From: an uncultured Clostridia bacterium
GTDB lineage: Bacteria > Bacillota > Clostridia > Christensenellales > UBA1242
Assembly: GCA_937900575.1 (NCBI GenBank)
Contig: CALCEI010000191.1
Location: 1 to 11,093, forward strand
Length of the DNA: 11,093 bases
Direction: 5' to 3'
The position numbers were made by a program, and so were the translations under genes. Positions 1-6,557 of this stretch are shown here, piece after piece (the first letter of the stretch is position 1; each line of letters opens with the position of its first letter). A model generated the notes under the pieces. It searched no databases and had not been told where the DNA came from. It was given only the letters and a program-made list of their open reading frames with translations.

Positions 1-9
1 GTATAACAC

Positions 10-219
10 ATGATTTCTAAAACAATTGATATAATTGGTGTACAAATGGACTTGGGTGCTGTTCGTAAAGGCGTTGATATGGGGCCTTCTGCAATCAGAC
101 ACGCAGGTCTTTTGCATAAAATAAAAGATTTAGGATATGAAATTTTGCCTGTTTCAGAGCTTATTTATAAAGAAAATTATCAAATTGACAATGAAGGTAA
201 ACAAAAAAGTTACGTTTAA
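10..219 (+). pseudogene. Arginase, N-terminal fragment only
   Basis: The 69-codon frame begins like the arginase/agmatinase (ureohydrolase) superfamily: a first beta strand (IDIIGVQMDLG, residues 6-16) and then the typical arginase block KGVDMGPSAIRHAGL (residues 20-34). Arginases hydrolyse arginine to ornithine and urea and are about 300 residues long. Here the frame stops after residue 69, before any of the manganese-binding His and Asp motifs, so the product cannot be catalytic. Similarity to arginase fades after about residue 60, and the last residues (KQKSYV) may belong to another gene, which would put a junction near 195-210. The window begins only 9 bases before the ATG, so no ribosome binding site can be assessed. 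It has no functional link to the ribosomal genes that follow. Identification of the N-terminal motif is fairly firm; whether the truncation is biological or an assembly break is unknown. Confidence 0.7.
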
Positions 220-238
220 ATATTGAGGAGAAATAGTA

Positions 239-571
239 ATGAACAATTTTTTAGAAAAAAACAACAAGGTTTTTATTAGCGGGGAAATTATCAGCGACGC
301 AGAATTTTCACACGAAGTATACGGCGAAGGGTTTTACGAAATGAACGTTTTAGTTAAGCGTTTATCGGGGCAAGGTGATATTTTGCCTGTAACAATTTCC
401 GAAAGACTTATAAGCGAAAAAGAATTAAAAAAAGGCGTCAATATAAGTGCTTTCGGACAATTTAGAAGCTATAATAAACTTGTTGACGGAAAGAGTGTCC
501 GTGTATGCAAGAAATGTGGTGCAGTTTTGGACGTTGCAAAAAAACCTGCAAAAAGCAGTAAGAAAGCGTAA
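239..571 (+). CDS. Chimeric ORF: OB-fold ssDNA-binding-like N-terminus joined to the ribosomal protein L24 C-terminus
   Basis: This 110-codon ORF has a good ribosome binding site (GAGGAG, 225-230). Residues 1-82 resemble the short single-stranded-DNA-binding OB-fold proteins of Clostridia: the FSHEVYGEGFY block (23-33), RLSGQGDILPV (41-51), SERL (54-57) and GQFRSYNK (73-80). In that family the chain then continues into a last hydrophobic strand. Here it changes after DGK (83-85) into VRVCKKCGAVLD (87-98) plus a lysine-rich tail, which matches the zinc-type L24 C-terminus; only the second C-X2-C pair (C90, C93) is present. The L24 start and KOW barrel are absent. The stop is directly followed by the rplE ribosome binding site, so the 3' part is where rplX belongs. 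I infer a fusion of two unrelated genes at a short shared Asp-Gly-Lys. The protein could be expressed but would not be expected to replace L24. Confidence 0.7.
   Translation: MNNFLEKNNKVFISGEIISDAEFSHEVYGEGFYEMNVLVKRLSGQGDILPVTISERLISEKELKKGVNISAFGQFRSYNKLVDGKSVRVCKKCGAVLDVAKKPAKSSKKA
485..499. other. Probable fusion junction between an SSB-like gene and rplX
   Basis: Codons 83-87 (Asp-Gly-Lys-Ser-Val) mark where the protein changes from OB-fold SSB-like to L24-like. Both families commonly carry an Asp-Gly-Lys near this point (SSB-like SYNKLVDGKS; L24 DGKKVRVCKKCG), so the exact break cannot be placed better than about 15 bases. The shared bases would be enough for a microhomology join or a short-overlap assembly error. 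Confidence 0.55.
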
Positions 572-584
572 AGGAGTATGACAA

Positions 585-1142
585 ATGGAAAAAGAAATTA
601 ATAGACGTCATGCATACTATAACGAAGTGGTTAAAAAAGAATTACAAGCAAAATTTGGTTACAAAAACGTAATGCAAACACCAAAACTTGAAAAAATCGT
701 TTTAAGCCTTCGTCTTGGTAAAGAAAAAGACAACGCAAAAAGTTTTAACACAGCTGTTGAAGAATTATCTTTGATTGCTGGCCAAAAGGCAGTTACAACT
801 TATGCAAAAAAATCAGTAGCAAATTTCAAGCTTCGTCAAGGTCAAAAAATTGGCGCAAAAGTTACTTTGCGTGGTGAAAAAATGTACGAATTCTTTGATA
901 GATTAGTATCAGTTGCATTACCACGTGTTAGGGACTTCCAAGGTTTGAGTACAAAATCCTTTGATGGTCGCGGAAATTATAGTTTCGGTGTAAAAGAACA
1001 AATTATTTTCCCAGAAATTATATATGACAAAATTGATGCAGTTCGTGGTTTCGACATTATGTTTATTACAACAGCAAAAACAAATGAAGAAGCTCTTGAA
1101 TTGTTGAGATTGATGGGCGTACCATTCAAGAAGGTTAAATAG
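585..1142 (+). CDS. rplE: 50S ribosomal protein L5
   Basis: L5 binds 5S rRNA and helps anchor the central protuberance of the large subunit, contacting the small subunit across the interface. At 185 residues it is of normal bacterial length (about 180). Visible hallmarks are PKLEKIVLSLRLG (33-45), LIAGQKAVTTYAKKSVANF (63-81), KVTLRGEKMYEFFDRL (92-107), the RVRDFQGL turn (114-121), NYSFGVKEQIIFPEI (131-145) and the C-terminal TNEEALELLRLMGVPFKK (166-183). The segment that usually reads N-M-G-V-G is LSLRLG here, a mild departure. The start is set by AAGGAG (571-576) eight bases upstream of the ATG, a site that overlaps the stop codon of the preceding L24 remnant. This is the first intact gene of the cluster and keeps the standard L24-L5-S14-S8 order. 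Its own TAG stop is part of the next ribosome binding site. Confidence 0.97.
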   Translation: MEKEINRRHAYYNEVVKKELQAKFGYKNVMQTPKLEKIVLSLRLGKEKDNAKSFNTAVEELSLIAGQKAVTTYAKKSVANFKLRQGQKIGAKVTLRGEKMYEFFDRLVSVALPRVRDFQGLSTKSFDGRGNYSFGVKEQIIFPEIIYDKIDAVRGFDIMFITTAKTNEEALELLRLMGVPFKKVK

Positions 1143-1151
1143 GAGTGGATT

Positions 1152-1337
1152 ATGGCAAGAAAAGCAATAGTAAATAAACAACAAAGACCTGCAAAGTTTT
1201 CAACTCGTGCTTACACGAGATGTTCTCTTTGTGGCCGTCCACATGCCGTTTTGAAGAAATACGGAATTTGCAGAATATGTTTTAGAAATTTAGCACACAA
1301 AGGTGAAATTCCTGGTGTTGAGAAAGCTAGTTGGTAA
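1152..1337 (+). CDS. rpsZ: 30S ribosomal protein S14, zinc-binding short type
   Basis: S14 sits in the head of the small subunit and is a late-assembling protein near the A and P sites. At 61 residues this is the short zinc-ribbon form usual in Bacillota, not the ~100-residue zinc-free form. The four ligands are C24, C27, C40 and C43 (C-X2-C-X12-C-X2-C), and the C-terminus shows the conserved RICFRNLAHKGEIPGVEKASW region (residues 41-61). The N-terminus (MARKAIVNKQQRP) matches the family, which supports this ATG. The ribosome binding site AGGAG (1141-1145) overlaps the rplE TAG stop, so translation of the two genes is probably coupled. A zinc-dependent S14 implies that the genome might also carry a zinc-free paralogue elsewhere for zinc limitation, but none is in this window. 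Confidence 0.97.
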   Translation: MARKAIVNKQQRPAKFSTRAYTRCSLCGRPHAVLKKYGICRICFRNLAHKGEIPGVEKASW

Positions 1338-1349
1338 AAGGAGAAGATT

Positions 1350-1748
1350 ATGTTAACAATAGACCCAATTGCAGATATGCTTACACGTATTCGCAATGCG
1401 AATGCTAACAAGCATGAAAGTGTACTTGTACCACAATCAAAAACCAAACTTGCAATTGCAGAAATCCTTAAAAATGAAGGATATGTTGCAGATTTCAAGG
1501 TTGTTGATAACGAAAGTGGCAAGATGATTGAAATTACACTTAAATATGGTCCTAAAGGTGAAAAAGTTATCCAAGGACTTAAAAGAATTAGCAAACCAGG
1601 TTTAAGAATTTATGCTAATGCTGATCAATTACCACAAGTTCTTAACGGTTTGGGAATTGCTATTATTTCAACAAGTAAAGGCATTTTGACAGATAAAAAT
1701 GCAAGAAAAGAAAACGTAGGTGGCGAAGTTCTCGCCTACGTATGGTAG
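1350..1748 (+). CDS. rpsH: 30S ribosomal protein S8
   Basis: S8 is a primary binder of the central domain of 16S rRNA and, in enterobacteria, the feedback repressor of the spc operon. The 132-residue length is normal. The N-terminus TIDPIADMLTRIRNA (residues 3-17) and the C-terminus STSKGILTDKNARKENVGGEV (107-127) followed by LAYVW are nearly diagnostic. The ribosome binding site AAGGAG (1338-1343) lies six bases before the ATG. The TAG stop is followed at once by the AGAGGTG that serves rplF. In E. coli, S8 recognises an mRNA site near the start of rplE; I did not identify an obvious copy of that hairpin in the 571-600 region here, and the upstream chimera makes this hard to judge. Confidence 0.97.
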   Translation: MLTIDPIADMLTRIRNANANKHESVLVPQSKTKLAIAEILKNEGYVADFKVVDNESGKMIEITLKYGPKGEKVIQGLKRISKPGLRIYANADQLPQVLNGLGIAIISTSKGILTDKNARKENVGGEVLAYVW

Positions 1749-1759
1749 AGAGGTGTAAT

Positions 1760-2305
1760 ATGTCAAGAATTGGAAAATTACCTATCTCAATCCCTGCTGG
1801 TGTTACAGCAGAAGTTAATGGAAATGTTGTTAAAGTTACAGGCCCAAAAGGCACATTAACACAAGAAGTTTCAAACAATGTTTCTGTTGAAGTAAAAGAA
1901 AATGAAATTTACGTTACACGTAAAGATGAACTTACAGATTCAAATGTAAAACAAGGTCTTTATAGACAATTAATCCACAATATGGTTGTTGGTGTAAAAG
2001 ACGGATTCAGTAAATCTTTAACAGTTAATGGTGTTGGTTACAAACTTTCAAAACAAGGTAACAAACTTGTTATGGGTTTGGGCTTAAGCCACCCTGTTGA
2101 ATTTGAAGAAATTGCAGGCATCACATTGGAATGTCCAGACAACAACACAATTATTGTAAAAGGTGCAGATAAACAATTGGTTGGTGCAATTGCTGCAAAA
2201 ATTAGAGCATTGCGTCCAGTTGAACCATATCATGGTTACGGAATTCACTATTCTGATGAAAGAGTGATTTTGAAACCAGGTAAGGCTGCTGCAAAGAAAG
2301 CGTAG
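1760..2305 (+). CDS. rplF: 50S ribosomal protein L6
   Basis: L6 binds 23S rRNA domain VI near the sarcin-ricin loop and the factor-binding site. Counted from this ATG it is 181 residues, normal for the family. The start is chosen at MSRIGKLPISIPAGV because the frame extends six codons further up to an ATG at 1742 that lies inside rpsH, has no ribosome binding site, and adds residues the family lacks; AGAGGTG (1749-1755) is correctly placed for 1760. The two repeated L6 domains are visible: the N-terminal one through about residue 80, and the second with VNGVGYK (89-95), LGLSHPVEFE (107-116) and GADKQLVGAIAAKIRALRP (135-153). The EPYHGYGIHY segment differs from the usual EPYKGKGIRY by losing two basic residues. 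The stop TAG is built into the rplR ribosome binding site. Confidence 0.97.
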   Translation: MSRIGKLPISIPAGVTAEVNGNVVKVTGPKGTLTQEVSNNVSVEVKENEIYVTRKDELTDSNVKQGLYRQLIHNMVVGVKDGFSKSLTVNGVGYKLSKQGNKLVMGLGLSHPVEFEEIAGITLECPDNNTIIVKGADKQLVGAIAAKIRALRPVEPYHGYGIHYSDERVILKPGKAAAKKA

Positions 2306-2316
2306 GAGGTTAAATT

Positions 2317-2685
2317 ATGATTAATAAAGTTGATAAAAATGCTAACAGAATTAAACGTCATGTTAAAATTCGTCATGATTTAGCTGGTACAACCAAACGT
2401 CCAAGACTTTGCGTTTACAGAAGTTTAAATCATATATATGCTCAAATTGTTGATGACAGTAAGGGCGTAACATTGGTTGCATGCAACACAACTCAAAAGG
2501 AGGTTGCAGCAAAAGTTAAAGATATGACAAACAAAGAACAAGCAAGATTTGTTGGCGAAGAAGTAGCACGTCTTGCAAAGAAAAAGAAAATTACAGAAGT
2601 AGTTTTCGACAGAGGTGGATACCTTTATACTGGTCGAGTAAAAGAACTTGCTGACGGTGCAAGAGCCGCTGGCTTGAAATTTTAA
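2317..2685 (+). CDS. rplR: 50S ribosomal protein L18
   Basis: L18 binds 5S rRNA together with L5 and carries it into the central protuberance. The 122-residue chain begins with the basic tail typical of bacterial L18 (KRHVKIRHDLAGT, residues 13-25), followed by RPRLCVYRSLNHIYAQIVDD (28-47), the GEEVARLAKKKKI helix and FDRGGYLYTGRVKELADGAR, ending in AAGLKF. The ribosome binding site AGGAGGT (2304-2310) is a near-perfect match to the 16S 3' end and incorporates the TAG stop of rplF. A second AAGGAGGT sits inside the gene at 2497-2504; no start codon is suitably spaced behind it, so it looks coincidental or a possible ribosome pause site rather than an internal start. Confidence 0.97.
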   Translation: MINKVDKNANRIKRHVKIRHDLAGTTKRPRLCVYRSLNHIYAQIVDDSKGVTLVACNTTQKEVAAKVKDMTNKEQARFVGEEVARLAKKKKITEVVFDRGGYLYTGRVKELADGARAAGLKF

Positions 2686-2694
2686 GGAGTAATT

Positions 2695-3216
2695 ATGGCA
2701 CAACAACAAAAACGTGAATTTAGAAAACCAAGAGAAGAAGTTAAAGACGAATTTGACAAAAAGATGCTTGACTGCCGTCGTGTTACAAAAGTTGTACAAG
2801 GTGGACGTACAATGCGTTTTTCTGCTCTTGTTATTGCTGGTGACAGAAAAGGTAGAGTTGGTATGGGCATTGCAAAGGCTGCAGAAGTTCCTGCTGCTAT
2901 TGAAAAGGCTTCCAAGTCTGCTAAAAAATCCTTAATTACTGTTCCAGTTATTAATGGTACAATCCCACACGAAATTATTGGCAGATTTGCAAAAACATCA
3001 GTTAAAATGCTTCCTTCCAAAAAAGGTAGTGGTTTAATTGCTGGTGGTGCAGCACGTCAAGTTTTCGAAATTGCAGGATACACAGATATTACTGCAAAAA
3101 TTTATGGTTCAACAGATAAAATTAACGTTGTAAGAGCAACATTGAATGGTCTTAAATCATTAAGAACAAAAGAACAAGTTGCTATGCTTCGTGGCAAATC
3201 TGTTGACGAAATTTAG
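2695..3216 (+). CDS. rpsE: 30S ribosomal protein S5
   Basis: S5 lies at the mRNA entry side of the small subunit, affects decoding accuracy and includes the spectinomycin-binding loop. The 173-residue length is typical. The N-terminal double-stranded-RNA-binding-like domain shows RRVTKVVQGGRTMRFSALV (28-46), GDRKGRVGMGIAKAAEVPAA (49-68) and INGTIPHEI (86-94). The C-terminal domain shows GSGLIAGGAARQVFEIAG (111-128) and YGSTDKINVVRATLNGL (137-153), ending in RGKSVDEI. The VVQGGRT loop looks like the ordinary Bacillota version, so nothing here suggests spectinomycin resistance. The ribosome binding site AAGGAG (2684-2689) overlaps the rplR stop, and the rpsE TAG stop is part of the next one (TAGGAGG). 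Confidence 0.97.
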   Translation: MAQQQKREFRKPREEVKDEFDKKMLDCRRVTKVVQGGRTMRFSALVIAGDRKGRVGMGIAKAAEVPAAIEKASKSAKKSLITVPVINGTIPHEIIGRFAKTSVKMLPSKKGSGLIAGGAARQVFEIAGYTDITAKIYGSTDKINVVRATLNGLKSLRTKEQVAMLRGKSVDEI

Positions 3217-3224
3217 GAGGAATT

Positions 3225-3422
3225 ATGGCTAAGAAATCACAAAAAACAATTAAGGTTACCTTAGTTAGAGGCACAGCAACATTAGATAAGCGTCAAGCAA
3301 AAATTGTTGCGGCATTGGGTTTTACCAAACCTCATCAAACAAGAGTTCTTCCTGACAATGAAAGTATAAGAGGAAGCATCTTCAAAGTTAACCACGTGTT
3401 TAAAGTGGAAGAAGAAGCGTAA
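3225..3422 (+). CDS. rpmD: 50S ribosomal protein L30
   Basis: L30 is a small large-subunit protein between domains II and V of 23S rRNA. The chain is 65 residues, near the usual 58-62, with a short extra lysine-rich N-terminus. The family pattern is clear: IKVTLVRGTA (residues 9-18), RQAKIVAALGFTKPHQTRVLP (23-43), then DNESIRGSIFKVNHVFKVEE. It sits in its standard place between S5 and L15. AGGAGG (3215-3220) overlaps the upstream TAG stop, leaving six bases to the ATG. Some bacterial lineages lack L30; its presence here is consistent with Bacillota. Confidence 0.96.
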   Translation: MAKKSQKTIKVTLVRGTATLDKRQAKIVAALGFTKPHQTRVLPDNESIRGSIFKVNHVFKVEEEA

Positions 3423-3434
3423 GAAGGAGAAATT

Positions 3435-3881
3435 ATGTATATACATGAATTAAGAAACGCTGACGGTGCTCGTACAAGTAAGAAAAGACTTGGCCGTGGT
3501 ATTGGTAGTGGTATCGGTAAAACTTCTGGCAAAGGACACAAAGGTCAAAACGCTCGTTCTGGTGGCGGTGTACGTCCCGGATTTGAAGGTGGACAAAATC
3601 CTTTATATAGAAGATTACCTGTAAGAGGATTTAGCAACGCTAAATTCAAAAAGGTTTATTCAATTGTAAACGTTGCACAACTTAACGTATTTGAAGCAAA
3701 CACAGAAGTTGATGCTGCAAAACTTGTTGAAACAGGCATTCTTTCCAAAGTGGAAAAAGATGGCGTAAAAGTTTTGGGTAACGGTGAACTTTCAGTTGCT
3801 TTGAAAGTTGTTGCAAACAAATTTACAAAGTCTGCTAAAGACAAAATTACAGCACAAGGTGGCAGTGCAGAGGAGGTATAA
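3435..3881 (+). CDS. rplO: 50S ribosomal protein L15
   Basis: L15 is a late-assembling large-subunit protein with a long glycine- and arginine-rich extension threading into 23S rRNA. At 148 residues it has the normal length. The extension is obvious at residues 18-54 (RLGRGIGSGIGKTSGKGHKG, then an Arg/Gly run to EGGQ), followed by LYRRLPVRGFSNAKF (57-71) and the globular C-terminal domain. The start is supported by AAGGAG (3424-3429). Its last codons (Ala-Glu-Glu-Val-stop) contain the AGGAGGT that serves secY, and its TAA stop shares one base with the secY ATG, so the two are translationally coupled. This rplO-secY coupling is a common arrangement. Confidence 0.97.
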   Translation: MYIHELRNADGARTSKKRLGRGIGSGIGKTSGKGHKGQNARSGGGVRPGFEGGQNPLYRRLPVRGFSNAKFKKVYSIVNVAQLNVFEANTEVDAAKLVETGILSKVEKDGVKVLGNGELSVALKVVANKFTKSAKDKITAQGGSAEEV

Positions 3882-5185
3882 TGTTTAAAACATTAGCTGA
3901 CGCTTTTAAAATTAAAGAAGTAAGGAATAAAATTCTTTTAACTTTGCTTCTTTTGTTCATCTATCGCCTTGGTTGTTGGCTCCCAATTATTGGGCTTAAA
4001 CCAGAGGTGTTTAGGTCAAACGTTGAAAGCAACACGTTCTTAAGTTTATTAAGTTCGGTTAGTGGTGGTGCACTTTCTCAAGGTTCATTCCTTGCACTTG
4101 GTGTTTCACCATACATCACAGCATCAATCATAATTCAATTACTTTCAGTTGTTATTCCTAGTTGGCAACGTCTTGCCAAAGAAGGTGGCGCTGACGGTAG
4201 GAAAAGAATTAGTTTGTACACAAAAATTGCAGCATTAGTTATTGCAGTTGCTCAAGCAATTGGTATTGCAGTAGGTTTTGGTGCTGCAGATTCAGCAAAC
4301 TTAAGTTTGTTTGCTAATAACAAATTCTTATTCTATGTGTTTGTTGTTTTGATGTTGGTTGCTGGTGCTATGTTTACAGTTTGGCTTGGTGAAAAAATCA
4401 CCGAAATTGGAATTGGCAATGGTATGTCACTTTTAATTTTCGTTGGTATTTTGTCAAGTGCTACAACTGCAATCATGGGCAACTTCAGCGATATTGGTTC
4501 TGGTAATTCAGAAGCAATTTGGAAATTGGTTTTGTTTGTTGTTGCATTAATTGCAATTTTCGCTTTGGTTGTTTTTGTAGACGGAGGCGAAAGACGTGTT
4601 GGTGTACAATATGCAAAACAAATGAAAGGCAGAAAAATGTATGGTGGTCAATCCACATATATCCCTGTACGTGTTAACGCAAACGGGGTTATGCCAATCA
4701 TCTTTGCAAGTGCAATTTTAACTTTCCCACAAATGATATTCAGTATTTTCTGGCCTAATGTAACCGACGGTTTCATTGGTTGGTGGAACACTTGGGTTGG
4801 TGCAGGAAGTTGGGTGTATGCTATTCTTATGGCATTGCTCATTTTGGCATTTGCATATTTCTGGACAATGGTTCAATTTGATACTGACGAAATCAGCCGT
4901 CAAATTCAACAAAACGGTGGGTTTATTCCTGGCATAAGGCCTGGTAAACCAACTGCTCAATACCTTGATGGCATAAATAAGAGAATTACATTCTTTGGTG
5001 CAATTTTCTTGGCATTTATGGCATTGATTCCAACATTGTTGTTTACAGCAATCAGTGGTTCTAATGGCTTAACAAGTGCATTTAGTGCAACTGGTATGCT
5101 TATCGTAGTTTCTGTTGCTTTGGAATTCCAAAAACAACTTGAAGCACAAATGATGATGAGAAATTACAGAGGATTCTTGAAATAA
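3881..5185 (+). CDS. secY: Preprotein translocase subunit SecY
   Basis: SecY is the channel of the Sec translocon, forming a complex with SecE and SecG in the cytoplasmic membrane and working with SecA to export proteins. The 434 residues fit the family. Ten hydrophobic segments can be placed at about 19-38, 70-92, 113-134, 148-168, 178-198, 212-233, 268-290, 309-331, 369-390 and 398-415. Motifs include ALGVSPYITASIIIQLL (72-88) in TM2, the cytoplasmic loop RRVGVQYAKQMKGRKMYGGQ (238-257) that docks ribosome and SecA, and the next cytoplasmic loop GGFIPGIRPGKPTAQYLDGI (346-365). The C-terminus MMMRNYRGFLK is the usual ending. AGGAGG (3871-3876) lies inside the end of rplO. No missing segment or unusual truncation is seen. 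Confidence 0.98.
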   Translation: MFKTLADAFKIKEVRNKILLTLLLLFIYRLGCWLPIIGLKPEVFRSNVESNTFLSLLSSVSGGALSQGSFLALGVSPYITASIIIQLLSVVIPSWQRLAKEGGADGRKRISLYTKIAALVIAVAQAIGIAVGFGAADSANLSLFANNKFLFYVFVVLMLVAGAMFTVWLGEKITEIGIGNGMSLLIFVGILSSATTAIMGNFSDIGSGNSEAIWKLVLFVVALIAIFALVVFVDGGERRVGVQYAKQMKGRKMYGGQSTYIPVRVNANGVMPIIFASAILTFPQMIFSIFWPNVTDGFIGWWNTWVGAGSWVYAILMALLILAFAYFWTMVQFDTDEISRQIQQNGGFIPGIRPGKPTAQYLDGINKRITFFGAIFLAFMALIPTLLFTAISGSNGLTSAFSATGMLIVVSVALEFQKQLEAQMMMRNYRGFLK

Positions 5186-5193
5186 GAGGAAAT

Positions 5194-5820
5194 ATGAATA
5201 TAGTTCTTTTAGGAATACAGGGCGCTGGAAAAGGCACTTTGGTTTCCTACTTACAACAAAAACTTAAATTTAACCTTATTTCAGCAGGACAATTATGTAG
5301 AGATGAAATTTTGACAGGTTCTGACCTTGGCAAAAACATTGAAGAAAGGATAAATAATGGATTGTTGGCAGATTTTGATGCAATCTTTGCATTAGTTAAA
5401 GACAAATTGAAAAATGCTGACAATTCCATAACAATCTTTGATGGCTTTCCAAGAACAGTGGAACAAGCAAAAGCATTGGAACAAATTGCCAAAGTGGATT
5501 TGGTTATTTACCTTAAGTTAGATAAAGCCGTTGCCATTGACCGAATTTTGAACAGATTAACTTGTGAAAAATGTGGACATGTTACGGCAAAAAATTTGGC
5601 AACTTCAGATACCTGCAAGTGTGGTGGAAAACTTACACAAAGGGCAGATGACACATTGGAATCTATTGAACGTAGGTTTGAAGTGTTTGAAACAGAAACT
5701 TTGCCATTAATTAACTATTATGGTGAACGTGGAGTTGTTTATGAAGTTGATGCAAACAGATATCCAACTGCAATTTTGTTAGATGTAATGAAGGTTATTG
5801 AGAATGAACATAAAAATTAA
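5194..5820 (+). CDS. adk: Adenylate kinase
   Basis: It interconverts ATP plus AMP with two ADP in the cytosol. At 208 residues it is near the usual 210-220. The P-loop GIQGAGKGT (7-15) differs from the common GPPGAGKGT. The AMP-binding side reads LISAGQLCRDE (28-38) where most adenylate kinases have I-S-T-G-D; R36 is retained. FDGFPRTVEQAKAL (82-95) keeps the glutamine that recognises adenine. The LID carries four cysteines, C124, C127, C141 and C143; the second pair is C-X-C rather than the usual C-X2-C, so zinc binding is plausible but the spacing is odd. QRADD and the following ERRFEVF helix match the family. The ribosome binding site GAGGA (5186-5190) leaves only 3-4 bases before the ATG, so initiation may be weaker or coupled to secY. 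Placement between secY and map is the classic adk position. Confidence 0.93.
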   Translation: MNIVLLGIQGAGKGTLVSYLQQKLKFNLISAGQLCRDEILTGSDLGKNIEERINNGLLADFDAIFALVKDKLKNADNSITIFDGFPRTVEQAKALEQIAKVDLVIYLKLDKAVAIDRILNRLTCEKCGHVTAKNLATSDTCKCGGKLTQRADDTLESIERRFEVFETETLPLINYYGERGVVYEVDANRYPTAILLDVMKVIENEHKN

Positions 5821-6550
5821 AAACGAAAAAGAAATTGAATTGATGCGTAAAGCAGGCAAGATTTTGAAACAAACTCTTGACCTTATTGAGCAATCAATTT
5901 ATCCTGGCCAAACCACTTCGCGCCTTAATGATTTGGCTTATAATTACATTATTTCCCAAGGCGCAAAACCTTCCTTTTTGCATTATGAAGGTTTTCCATT
6001 TACAATCTGTGCAAGTAAAAATGAACAAGTTGTGCATGGATTTTGTGATGATGAACCACTTAAAGAAGGCGACATAATCAGCATTGATTGTGGTTGCATT
6101 TGGCAGGGTTATCATTCAGATGCAGCAAGAACTTTTCCTGTTGGAAACATCAGTTTGGAAAAGCAAAAACTTATTGAAGCCACAAAACAATCGTTTTTTG
6201 AGGGCATCAAAGATATTAAAGCAGGTTCAAGACTTGGCCATATAAGTCACCGTGTTCAAACATATTTGGAAGAACGTGGTTATGGAGTGGTTAGAGAACT
6301 TGTTGGACACGGGGTTGGCACAGAGTTGCATGAAGACCCTATGGTTCCAAATTTTGGAAAGTACAATTCGGGCATTATGCTTGAAGAAGGCATGACTTTG
6401 GCTATCGAACCAATGTCAACAATGGGCAGACGTGATGTCTATTTGGAAGATAACGATTGGACAGTTACAACTCAAGACGGACTTCCAAGTGCACATTATG
6501 AAAACACTATCCTTATAACAAAAGATGGTGTTGAAATATTAACTTTATAG
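5804..6550 (+). CDS. map: Methionine aminopeptidase, type I
   Basis: This enzyme removes the N-terminal methionine from nascent proteins when the second residue is small. Counted from the ATG at 5804 it has 248 residues, the type I length without the long type II insert. The five metal ligands are present: D95 (SIDCG), D106 (YHSDAARTF), H169 (LVGHGVG), E202 (AIEPM) and E233 (HYENT), plus substrate histidines H78 (VVHGF) and H176 (ELHEDP). The frame opens with a TTG at 5798, but the ATG at 5804 gives the expected MNIKIKNEKEIELMRKAGK start and has GAAGG (5790-5794) nine bases upstream. It overlaps the end of adk by 17 bases, the largest overlap in the window, which implies coupled translation. 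Confidence 0.96.
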   Translation: MNIKIKNEKEIELMRKAGKILKQTLDLIEQSIYPGQTTSRLNDLAYNYIISQGAKPSFLHYEGFPFTICASKNEQVVHGFCDDEPLKEGDIISIDCGCIWQGYHSDAARTFPVGNISLEKQKLIEATKQSFFEGIKDIKAGSRLGHISHRVQTYLEERGYGVVRELVGHGVGTELHEDPMVPNFGKYNSGIMLEEGMTLAIEPMSTMGRRDVYLEDNDWTVTTQDGLPSAHYENTILITKDGVEILTL

Positions 6551-6557
6551 GAGTGTT

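Noticed and set aside
10..571. A mobile element explaining the gene fragments at the left edge
   Set aside because: There is no transposase, terminal inverted repeat or target-site duplication in the window; simple chimeric joins fit better.
918..1184. Long minus-strand ORFs across the cluster (also at 1211-1594, 2425-2799, 2682-3020, 8724-9074 and 9275-9637)
   Set aside because: They lie antisense to confidently identified genes, have no recognisable domains, and follow from low-complexity codon use on the + strand.
1742..1759. Upstream ATG extending L6 by six residues
   Set aside because: It lies inside rpsH, has no ribosome binding site, and the added residues are absent from the family; ATG 1760 has AGAGGTG at the right distance.
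2476..2504. 12-bp palindrome GTTGCATGCAAC and an internal AAGGAGGT inside rplR
   Set aside because: Both lie in well-conserved L18 coding sequence, and no start codon is properly spaced behind the Shine-Dalgarno match.
5798..5803. TTG start for methionine aminopeptidase
   Set aside because: The ATG at 5804 gives the usual N-terminus and has better-placed GAAGG; the TTG would add only two residues.
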